From contig JAJFUE010000060.1 in assembly GCA_021372575.1 (NCBI GenBank), positions 45,997 through 109,996 on the forward strand: a stretch of 64,000 bases of DNA. The letters are read 5' to 3'. The notes under the pieces were generated by a model. The model saw nothing but the letters and a program-made list of their open reading frames with translations. It was not told where the DNA came from and made no database searches. Positions 56,789-64,000 of the stretch are shown here, one piece after another. The stretch comes from a bacterium (GTDB taxonomy: Bacteria > Sumerlaeota > Sumerlaeia > MVZB01). How positions within the stretch are numbered: the first letter of the stretch is position 1; each line of letters opens with the position of its first letter. The translations under genes were made by a program, and so were the position numbers.

Positions 56789-59728
56789 CTACTCGCTGTC
56801 CATCTTATCGATCACCTTCTGATACTTGTTGTAGATAAATCCCACCGCGAGCAGCGCCGCGCCGAGGAGCAGGAACGCAGCGATGCGGTAGAGCATCGAG
56901 CGGATGTCATAAACGAACACGCGCGGGATGCAGATCGCCAGGCCCGCCAGCCCGACGATCCGCAGCGGCTTGGCGCGGTCGAGGAATCCGGCCGCGACCA
57001 CGGCTAGCCCCGCCACGCCCCACAGCGGCGTGATGTAATGGGCGAGCGCCGGCGCCGTGTGGAATTGCCTCAGCATCAGGAGATCGAACAGCAGCAGCGC
57101 GGCGATGGCGGCAGTCCACTGGATTTTGCGAAGCAACTCGGGCGACGGCCGGTCCGGCAGTTTTTTGAACGCCGGCGCGGCCGCAAGCGTCAACAGCGCG
57201 ATCGTCACGCCCGGCCAGATCAGCGTGTACGACAGGCCCCGTCCATAACAGGCGAGGTGGCCGGCGGCGATGAAATACACGGCGCCGATCGGCGCATGCT
57301 GCATGCGCGCGACCCACGCAAGCGCCCCGAACGCCGCCGCCGCAAGGCCGTACATCCAGACAAGGTCGGGCGCGTCGAACAGATGATTCAGCGCGACGTG
57401 CACGATCAGCACCGTGGCCGCGAGGTGCAGCCCCTGCGCGGGCCCCGCGTATTCGCCCGGTTCGATGCGCTTGCGGATCGGGCTGAGCCGCCACGTCGCC
57501 GCCAGGTGGGCGAACCCGCCCAGCATCGCGAGGTAAAGAAATTGGCCTTCGCCCATGGCGGGGCTGATCATGCCTCTGCCGTGGTGATGAGAGAAGAAGA
57601 TCAACGCGAGCGTATAGATCATCGGCGCGAACGCGATCCGCGTCGGCAGGCCGATGGGCTCGATGAAGCTCAGGCCCGTCGCCGCCCACGCCAGCGCCAC
57701 GCCGGCCAGCATCCAGGCCTCGAGCCCGAATCGATCGTATGGGACCGCGAGGATCGTCAGCATCGACAGCAGGTGCGCGAACACGATCGTTTGGCGAATG
57801 TCCTTGCGGGTGCCGATCGATGGGTTCCGGCGCGCGGCCAGGTTCAGGCCCACCGCCGCCGCGAACGTCAGCGCGACGACGACCGATTCGTTTGCCCACG
57901 CCCCGGCAACTCCGCCGCCTCCCTTTGGGTAAACGTAATTCCACATCGCGACATGCGCCATGGCCAGCGGCGGCAACGCCGCAACGACCGTCAGCCAGTG
58001 CCGCGGCGCAAGGGCGAAGACGGCCAGCGCCGCGGCGACCATCGCGAGGCTCATCGCCTGCCACGGCATGCTCACGCACTTGAGCCCGATCACGATCGCG
58101 CCGACGCCCAGAAACACCCCGAGCGCCATGCAGATCTCGTTGCGTGATTCGCCGTCGGGCCGGTCGAAAAGCCGCCCGTAAAGGCCCAGCACCGATGCCG
58201 AAATCGCAAGCCACGCAATCGCCATCGCCGTCGGCTGTTGGAGGATCAACGTCGAATCGATCCTGAGATGGACGAGCGATTGCATGAGGAACGCGAGCGA
58301 GGCGGCCCACACCGCGATCATCGCGCCTTCGGTGATCTTGAGCCGCGTGCGCCACGCGCTGGCGAGCAGCACGCCGCTTTGCGCAGCCAGTGCGATCCAG
58401 CGCGCGTTGCCCTGGAAGTGCGTCATCACGCCGAGCGTGATGAGCGCCGTCGCCTTGATGAAGAACCCGTGCATCAGGTTGAAGTTGGCGTTCGTCGCGT
58501 AATAGACAACCGACGCTGCCAGAAGCAGCGCGCCAAAGACGAAGTAGGTCGATTCGAGCCGCGCGCGATAAAAGACCAGCGTGACGAGCATCGCCAGCGC
58601 CAGCGCGCCGGACGTGTTGAAATACTGCATCGCGATACGCACGCGGTGCGGCGGGATTTTATTCAATCTGAACGCGACCCAATCGGTCGCGATCGCCGCG
58701 GCCATCACGCACGCGAGGTATCCGATGGCCGGTTCATAGCCGGCGCGCGCGCCCGTGCGCAGGTGCAGCCAGAACGTTGCCGCATAGACCGCCCACACGC
58801 CGAAGATCGCAATCGACAGCGGCTGATACCATGCGCGGCTGAGCAGCAGGTAAATCGCGCCGGCTTCGAGCACGGCCGCCGTCATGAGCGCCGATAGCTC
58901 CAGCCCAGCGTGCACCGAGAACAGCCCCGCGACCAGCCCGAACGCCACCGCCAACGTCGCCAGCGGCTCCGAGTTCATGACGAGCGCGATGACGACGATC
59001 GCGGCGATGGCCGCGAGTTGCACGTACAGGCCGGCCAACGGGTTCGTGATGACCTTGATCGGCTCGACGGCATACGCGCCGAACGCCGCGAAATACAGGA
59101 GCGCAAGCCCGCCGGCGAAAATCACCTCGCCGAACCTGGGCAGCTTGCGCCCGAGCTTCCAGCCGGCGGCCGTGATCGCGAGCGAGAAGAAGACGAGCTC
59201 CGCGAGGCGCAACGGCGGCCTCGAAAATTGCGACATGTAGATGCCGAACGAGACGACGCCGATCACGCCGAGCAGCATGCCGATGCGCGTCATCCACCAC
59301 GCGCCGATCTGGACCTCGAGGTTGCCGGTCGATTCCGGCGGCAGCACCCCGAGTTCGCGCAGCCGCGCGGCGAGGCCCGCCAATGGTGATACGGGTAGGT
59401 CGGCTCTCTGAGCCGACTCTTCTTCACGCTCAACCTGTTCAAACCACGACGGCAGCGGTGCAGGCGTTGAAGCGATTTCAACAGGCGGCTCATCCACTTG
59501 CATTTCGCTGGAAATGACGGCCGGCGTCGCTTCTTGTTGGCGCTCTTTCCTGATTGCCTCGATCACCGCGCGCACCTTGTCCTCGGCGGACGGTTCGGCG
59601 AGGCGCCTCGCCTCAGCCGCCTCGTGCGGCTCAAGCCGCGCGATGCGCTGCTTCAGCTCGCGCAGCTCGCGTTCGATCTTGTTGAGCCGCTCTTCGAGCC
59701 GGTCCGGCTGCCCGTCCAAGTCGCCCAT
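56789..59728 (-). CDS. DUF2339 multi-pass membrane protein
   Basis: A 979-residue protein. A cytosolic N-terminal coiled coil (residues 5-45) and a variable linker precede about 25 membrane segments from residue 140 to the end. The segment E-V-Q-I-G-A-W-W-M-T-R-I-G-M-L-L-G-V-I-G with following helices is that of DUF2339 proteins, which are large membrane proteins of unknown role common in many phyla. AAGGAG lies seven bases before the ATG. The linker (about residues 104-112) is encoded by an in-frame copy of a dispersed palindrome (59395-59419). Confidence 0.85.
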   Translation of the reverse strand: MGDLDGQPDRLEERLNKIERELRELKQRIARLEPHEAAEARRLAEPSAEDKVRAVIEAIRKERQQEATPAVISSEMQVDEPPVEIASTPAPLPSWFEQVEREEESAQRADLPVSPLAGLAARLRELGVLPPESTGNLEVQIGAWWMTRIGMLLGVIGVVSFGIYMSQFSRPPLRLAELVFFSLAITAAGWKLGRKLPRFGEVIFAGGLALLYFAAFGAYAVEPIKVITNPLAGLYVQLAAIAAIVVIALVMNSEPLATLAVAFGLVAGLFSVHAGLELSALMTAAVLEAGAIYLLLSRAWYQPLSIAIFGVWAVYAATFWLHLRTGARAGYEPAIGYLACVMAAAIATDWVAFRLNKIPPHRVRIAMQYFNTSGALALAMLVTLVFYRARLESTYFVFGALLLAASVVYYATNANFNLMHGFFIKATALITLGVMTHFQGNARWIALAAQSGVLLASAWRTRLKITEGAMIAVWAASLAFLMQSLVHLRIDSTLILQQPTAMAIAWLAISASVLGLYGRLFDRPDGESRNEICMALGVFLGVGAIVIGLKCVSMPWQAMSLAMVAAALAVFALAPRHWLTVVAALPPLAMAHVAMWNYVYPKGGGGVAGAWANESVVVALTFAAAVGLNLAARRNPSIGTRKDIRQTIVFAHLLSMLTILAVPYDRFGLEAWMLAGVALAWAATGLSFIEPIGLPTRIAFAPMIYTLALIFFSHHHGRGMISPAMGEGQFLYLAMLGGFAHLAATWRLSPIRKRIEPGEYAGPAQGLHLAATVLIVHVALNHLFDAPDLVWMYGLAAAAFGALAWVARMQHAPIGAVYFIAAGHLACYGRGLSYTLIWPGVTIALLTLAAAPAFKKLPDRPSPELLRKIQWTAAIAALLLFDLLMLRQFHTAPALAHYITPLWGVAGLAVVAAGFLDRAKPLRIVGLAGLAICIPRVFVYDIRSMLYRIAAFLLLGAALLAVGFIYNKYQKVIDKMDSE
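59395..59419. repeat. Dispersed palindrome inside the DUF2339 gene
   Basis: GTAGGTCGGCTCTCTGAGCC and ending GACTC, the same element as at 566. It is read in frame in the linker of the membrane protein and adds residues like E-E-S-A-Q-R-A-D-L-P. Confidence 0.75.
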
Positions 59729-59869
59729 CGCCGCGCTCCTTCACATATAAACCATCATGATATGAATCTATGCCGCCCCGCTGCGGCCGGCAACAAAAAT
59801 CGGGCGTTGATTGGGTCCCGTTCTCGAAAGTCATTGCCGGCTGCGGTGATGGCGCCAAGCCGCGCGTTT

Positions 59870-61231
59870 CTATTCGCTCCGGTCGAACAGGTCGTCCTCG
59901 GGCGGCAGGGCGGCGGCGCGCCATGTGCCTCCGGCGGAGCGGATGTGCACGGTTTCGTTGAGCTTGACCTGCTCGGGCGCGGTCACGATGCGGGCGGCGT
60001 GGCCGTGCGTGACGATGCTGTAGCCGCGCGCGAGCACGGCGAGCGGGCTCAGCGCCGCGAGCCGCTGCGAGGCGTTCTCGATGCGCCATTGCCGTTCGCT
60101 CAGCATGAGCTTCATCCGGTGATCGAACCGCTGGCCGAGCGCCGCCGTCCGCGAGCGCGCCGACGCGAGGCGCTCCGGCCACAGCGAGCGCGTGCGCGCG
60201 TCGAGCGTGCGGGAGAGCCGCGCGAGTTCCTCGAACCGATTGCGCAGGTTCTGGCGCGACGCGCGCGCGAGGCGGTCGTCGAGTTCGTCGAGCCGCTGCA
60301 TGGCCCCCATGACGCGCTCGCGCGGACTGCGCATGCCCCACGACGTCGCGCAGCGCTCGAGCCGCGCGCGCAGGTCCGAGACGAGCCGGTTCTCCGCGCG
60401 CCACATCCGCTCGCGCCAGGTGTCCAGCCGCTCCAGCACCTCGTCGTAATGCGCGCTCACGAGCTCGGCCGCGGCCGAGGGCGTCGGCGCGCGCAGGTCG
60501 GCGGCATAGTCCGCAAGCGTCGTGTCGGTCTCGTGGCCGACGGCCGAGATGACCGGGATCGGGCAGGCGGCGATGGCGCGCGCCACGCGCTCGTCGTTGA
60601 ACGCCCACAGGTCCTCGATCGATCCGCCGCCGCGGCCGGCGATGATGACCTCGCTCCGGCCGTGGCGCGCCAGCAGTCCCAGCGCACCGACGATCTGGTC
60701 CGGCGCGGCGTCGCCCTGCACGGCCGCCGGGGCGAGGAAGATCTCCAGCCCGCGCGTGCGCCGGCCGAGGATGTTAAGCATGTCACGCAGCGCCGCGCCG
60801 GTGGCCGACGTCACGATCCCGATCCGCCGCGGCATGGCCGGGATCGGCCGCTTGCGCTCGAGCTCGAACAGCCCCTCGGCGCGCAGTTTTTCCTTGAGTT
60901 CCAAAAACCGCCGCATGAGGTCGCCGACGCCCGATTCCCTCATCGAATCGACGATGACCTGGTATTCACTGCGCGGCGGGTAGGTCGTCACCTGGCCGCT
61001 GACTTCGAGCTTCATGCCGTCGGCGGGCCGGATCGGCTGGCGCGCCAGCGTGTTGCGGAAGCAGATCATGTTGATCGAGGCGCCGCCGTCCTTGAGCATG
61101 AAGTAGCAATGCCCCGACGCCGGCGTGCGCAGGTTGGAGACCTCGCCCTCGACGCGCACGCGCCCGATCCCATCCTCGACGAGTCGGCGGATGCGCACGG
61201 CAAGCTCAGTGACGGTCAACGCCCGGTCCAT
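59870..61231 (-). CDS. xseA: Exodeoxyribonuclease VII large subunit
   Basis: XseA with XseB degrades single-stranded DNA in repair and recombination. It is 453 residues, normal length. The N-terminal OB fold has V-E-G-E-V-S-N-L-R-T-P-A-S-G-H-C-Y-F-M-L-K-D. The catalytic domain shows R-I-G-I-V-T-S-A-T-G-A-A and G-R-G-G-G-S-I-E-D-L-W-A-F-N-D-E, then S-A-V-G-H-E-T-D. A long coiled coil follows and the end segment G-Y-S-I-V is typical. The ATG comes directly after a heptamer array without a ribosome binding site. xseB is not adjacent. Confidence 0.96.
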   Translation of the reverse strand: MDRALTVTELAVRIRRLVEDGIGRVRVEGEVSNLRTPASGHCYFMLKDGGASINMICFRNTLARQPIRPADGMKLEVSGQVTTYPPRSEYQVIVDSMRESGVGDLMRRFLELKEKLRAEGLFELERKRPIPAMPRRIGIVTSATGAALRDMLNILGRRTRGLEIFLAPAAVQGDAAPDQIVGALGLLARHGRSEVIIAGRGGGSIEDLWAFNDERVARAIAACPIPVISAVGHETDTTLADYAADLRAPTPSAAAELVSAHYDEVLERLDTWRERMWRAENRLVSDLRARLERCATSWGMRSPRERVMGAMQRLDELDDRLARASRQNLRNRFEELARLSRTLDARTRSLWPERLASARSRTAALGQRFDHRMKLMLSERQWRIENASQRLAALSPLAVLARGYSIVTHGHAARIVTAPEQVKLNETVHIRSAGGTWRAAALPPEDDLFDRSE

Positions 61232-61235
61232 GATT

Positions 61236-61309
<74 letters not shown>

Positions 61310-61315
<6 letters not shown>

Positions 61316-62356
61316 CAGCACGTTCCAGTATTTCCCGCGGTCGAGCTCCGGCGTGTTGATCAGGTATTTTTTGAGGAACTGCGGCAGATACGTCGTCTCC
61401 TTGAGTTGCTTTTCGGGCGTGCCGACGCCGCCGACCTTGCCGCGCAACTCCGGCGGCATCTGCTTGATGAACAGCCGGCAAATCGCCGTCGCGGCCTTGG
61501 ACTTGTTCTCGTGGTCGAGCAGCCGCAGCAGGTCCTGGTAGATCGCGATCTTGAACGCCGAGTCGCTCTGCGCCGCGATCTGGTAGTATTTGAACGCGGT
61601 TTCGAAGATCGCGTCGTGGCGCTCGGGGTTCTTGACCATCTCGAACGTGTAGTTGCCGGCCAGCGCGTAGAAGATGTACGGGAAAATCGCGTTGGGCGGA
61701 TACATCGTCAGCATCATCTCGATGTCTTCGGCGTATGGCTTCGGCACCTGGTGCTGCTGCAGCTTCTCGAAGGCCTTCATTTTCGCAAGTTGATCGACCA
61801 TCGCCTTGAGTTGCGGCGGCGTGTCCTCGACCGTGATCGCAACCTTGTTGAGCGGCACCTTGCCGATCTTGCCGGTCTCGTCGATGTTGATCGTCAGCGA
61901 CAGCTCGATGACGTAGTCGCCCGGCTTGTTGAACGCCAGCCCCATTGGCTGCGTCGGATCGCTCCAGATGACGACGTTCTCGCTGGATTCGTCGAACGGC
62001 ATCAGCGGAATCGAGATGGACGGGTAGCGCCCCGGCGCGTACGGCCCCGTGTAGGGGCGTTTCCCATCCGCGCCCTGGATATCGACCGTGAGGTTCGATT
62101 GCGGGATGAAGTTGGTCGAGACGTGGATGTATTCGCGCGAGTGGTTGCTGAGCGTGACGCGCAGGACCACCGGCTGGCCGATGAAGAACCTGTTGCCGAC
62201 CGGCTCGACGCGGCCGCGGACGACGTCCGACGAATCGACGGCGTCGGGCGCGATCCTCCGTTTGGCGCCGCCCTGGGCCCATGCGCCCGTGGCCAGCGTC
62301 CCAAGCATCATGGCCCAGATCATCATCCGGCCCACACGGTTTCCGATCATGCCCAT
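61310..62356 (-). CDS. Exported protein of unknown function
   Basis: A 348-residue protein with a signal peptide ending T-G-A-W-A. A beta-rich domain (residues about 45-165; F-F-I-G-Q-P-V-V-L-R-V-T-L-S-N-H-S) resembles an immunoglobulin-like fold of the kind in exported DUF-type proteins, and a helical C-terminal half has a TPR-like rhythm. No catalytic motif is seen. Its ATG directly follows the TAG stop of the gene at 62357, so the two are co-translated. Confidence 0.65.
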
Positions 62357-63193
62357 CTATTTCCCCTTGCCTCCGGCGTCCGGTTTGGCGGGCGCTTCCG
62401 CGGAGTAATACGTCATGTCGATGTCGAAGCGGGCGACCGGCCCGCTTGTCGGGTTCTCGATTCGTTGAACGCTCATGCGGATCCGGCTCGACCCGGCCAA
62501 CTCGAATGCGGCATGGCCGCGCGCGTCGAAAGCCGAGCGGGCCATCCCGATCATCGTGGCGCCGCGCCATACTTCCAGTTCCACATCGCCGCGCTGCGAG
62601 AGCGGCAGGCTGGCCGCGCCCTCCAGTCTCAGCGTAATCCAAAGCGGCGCGTCAGGCAATGGCGCGATGCTGATCTCGGGCCGGTCCATCTCGATCCGCG
62701 CGAGCCATTGCGTTGAACCCGGCGCGTTCGTGCGAAGCTGCTGCTTGATCACGCGCAACTGATCGCCGGACACCGCCAGCCCGAATCCGCGGTCGCCGAT
62801 CAGCTGGTGCATGACCATCACGATCGGCTCCTCGGGCAGGTCGCGCTCGATCGGCTTTTCGTTGTCGAGCCGCGCCAGGTCGGCGTCGGGCACGCGCAGG
62901 TCGATGTCGCTGGCCAGCCGCTTGATCGCCTGCTGCCGCGACAGGCTTGGCAGGTGAACCTTGGCCGGCAGCAGCAGCCGGTCGCGCGGCTGCATCCCGG
63001 CCGCCACGCCGCGCGTCCGGGTCTCAAGCTGCCTGTCCGTGTTGACGTCGATCCGGATCGTCGAGAGCGTGTTGGCCTTGAACACGATGAACAGCGCAAC
63101 CCAGATGACGGCCAGTCCGATCAGGACGGCGATCGTCGAAAATCGCTCGGGCGGGCGTGCCGGCGTGGGTTCGTGGGTTTTCAACGCGTTCAA
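62357..63193 (-). CDS. Membrane-anchored protein of unknown function
   Basis: A 278-residue protein. A Pro-rich cytosolic start, then one membrane segment (I-A-V-L-I-G-L-A-V-I-W-V-A-L-F-I-V-F, about 21-39) and a periplasmic domain with many short strands. It starts with TTG at 63193, overlapping the TGA stop of the phosphatase gene (TTGA), and its own stop touches the next start. The three genes therefore form a tight operon. Not recognised. Confidence 0.65.
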   Translation of the reverse strand: MNALKTHEPTPARPPERFSTIAVLIGLAVIWVALFIVFKANTLSTIRIDVNTDRQLETRTRGVAAGMQPRDRLLLPAKVHLPSLSRQQAIKRLASDIDLRVPDADLARLDNEKPIERDLPEEPIVMVMHQLIGDRGFGLAVSGDQLRVIKQQLRTNAPGSTQWLARIEMDRPEISIAPLPDAPLWITLRLEGAASLPLSQRGDVELEVWRGATMIGMARSAFDARGHAAFELAGSSRIRMSVQRIENPTSGPVARFDIDMTYYSAEAPAKPDAGGKGK

Positions 63194-63684
63194 CCGCCTT
63201 CAGTGGTTTCCATGTCGTCTTGCAGGCGAAGCCGCCGCGCGTATTGGTGCACCGCGTATTCCTGGGCATACACCTCGCACGAGCCCGGGCGGCTCTCTCG
63301 AACCTGATCGATTGCGGCCGCGGGGTCAAGTCCTTTGCTCACGAGGTAGCATGCCAGCATCGTTCCGGTCCGCCCGATCCCGGCGCGGCAATGAATCAGC
63401 GCGCCGTGGTTCTGCCCGAGTTCGCGGTCGATGAACTGGACCGCCTGGTCGATCTGCTCCTGCGTCGGCGCGGTGAAGTCGCCCACGGGCAGGTGCAGGT
63501 AGGCGAACCCGAACTCGCGCAGCACGGGCAGCTCCAGCGGATCTTCGGTCAGCGTGATGACGGCCTTGATCCCGGCCTCGTCGAGCGACGACAGCGCCGA
63601 AATCAACTCGCCGCCGGCGCCGGGGTGCCCCGATCCCGCAAGCTGTTTGTTCCAAACGAAGCTGAAATTGAACGGCAACGCCAT
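63190..63684 (-). CDS. Dual-specificity/tyrosine-type protein phosphatase
   Basis: A 164-residue enzyme with the signature H-C-R-A-G-I-G-R-T-G-T-M-L-A (C-x5-R, P-loop cysteine). The general-acid loop is probably P-V-G-D-F-T-A-P. The N-terminal F-N-F-S-F-V and L-A-G-S-G-H-P are typical of small bacterial and archaeal DSP-like phosphatases. I chose the ATG at 63684; an upstream TTG is possible. It heads an operon with two membrane/exported proteins; the substrate is unknown. Confidence 0.88.
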   Translation of the reverse strand: MALPFNFSFVWNKQLAGSGHPGAGGELISALSSLDEAGIKAVITLTEDPLELPVLREFGFAYLHLPVGDFTAPTQEQIDQAVQFIDRELGQNHGALIHCRAGIGRTGTMLACYLVSKGLDPAAAIDQVRESRPGSCEVYAQEYAVHQYARRLRLQDDMETTEGG

Positions 63685-64000
63685 GTGAACCAGAAGCCTT
63701 GTTCCTCCGGAGCATTCGCCCGCCAACCAGTATGTCGCATGAGGAAAAGCCGATCAATGATGAATGATGAAAGAGGCATGATGAATGGGGCTGTTTTTAT
63801 CGGTGTCAGCCAGAGCGCCCAGGACGCGAATTCATCCCAGCCCTGGGCACAGCCGAGCCGCAACCCAAAAGTGCAAACACGAAACACACGAAAGAAGAGC
63901 ACGAAAAAACACGAAAAAGATTTTTGTCGCAGAGAAGCAGAGTTTGGCAGAGAGGCAGAGAATATTTCTGAACTGAAGAATTGAACAGGAGGAAACGGAG
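63685..64000. other. Gene-free right end of the window
   Basis: 316 bases without a visible gene, apart from the unlikely extension of the phosphatase. It contains GATGAAT heptamers, a degenerate palindrome and two further arrays (63745-63963). Confidence 0.55.
63745..63963. repeat. Three degenerate short tandem arrays
   Basis: GATGAAT/GATGAAA units at 63754-63789, CACGAAA-type units at 63876-63920 and GCAGAGA/GGCAGAG units at 63929-63962. The last is the complement of the TCTCTGC type at 8441. Confidence 0.7.

Overview
The window is a stretch of bacterial chromosome, G+C-rich in most genes by eye, with ordinary bacterial gene structure: Shine-Dalgarno sites, short operons, and GTG or TTG starts at some genes. 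I see no rRNA, tRNA, CRISPR array or intact insertion sequence. The lineage is not settled. Two TIGR04073-like (exosortase-associated) proteins, a delta-60-repeat protein, a row of GspG-like pseudopilins, a DUF2339 protein, GH57, and dispersed palindromes of the 'AGCCCGAGCGT-AGCGAGGGA' and 'AGCCCCGGCAGGGGCGA' kind point to the PVC superphylum (Verrucomicrobia, Lentisphaerae, Planctomycetes) or a neighbouring candidate phylum such as Sumerlaeota. This is inference only.

Layout. 1-4.3 kb: end of a large unknown protein, purF, a coiled-coil protein and an exported Kelch-type protein. 4.5-11.1 kb: a flagellin block (fliC behind a sigma-54 promoter, fliS, a FliT-like gene) between a polyprenyl-phosphate-type GT2 and a PMT-like GT39 membrane transferase, which suggests flagellin glycosylation. 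11.8-15.9 kb: an ornithine cyclodeaminase/mu-crystallin-family enzyme, a lipoprotein-like protein and a TPR protein. 16.1-20.4 kb: five consecutive pseudopilin genes on the minus strand. 20.8-25.7 kb: a large lipoprotein and two tandem Gfo/Idh/MocA oxidoreductases. 26.3-31.3 kb: an odd small ORF, a PlsC-like acyltransferase overlapping a sphingomyelin-synthase-like PAP2 protein, bacterioferritin and an exported beta-helix protein. 31.4-39.1 kb: a large M48 metalloprotease, an RRM protein, a GNAT, gatB and a radical SAM protein with a repeat tail. 39.2-47 kb: a LysM lipoprotein, the two TIGR04073-like proteins, an exported DUF3352-like protein, tsaE, lon and a YggL-family gene. 47.1-55.2 kb: a giant delta-60 protein, then a GH57 gene overlapping a bifunctional rel. 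55.4-56.8 kb: remnants of a phage tail module with a likely programmed -1 frameshift. 56.8-63.7 kb: DUF2339 protein, xseA, two exported unknowns and a dual-specificity phosphatase.

The most striking property lies between the genes. Almost every intergenic gap carries short tandem arrays with units of 6, 7 or 9 bases, in many unrelated unit sequences, plus several families of dispersed palindromes. The arrays start at stop codons, end at start codons, form inverted pairs, and in at least one case supply the signal peptide of a neighbouring gene. They resemble the heptamer STRR repeats of cyanobacteria, but here there is a whole set of different units. A second unusual pattern is a shared C-terminal tail, roughly N-A-A-R-x-W-[LIM]-x-Y-[RN], on three exported proteins of unrelated repeat folds (Kelch, beta-helix, delta-60), all of which look more A+T-rich than their neighbours.
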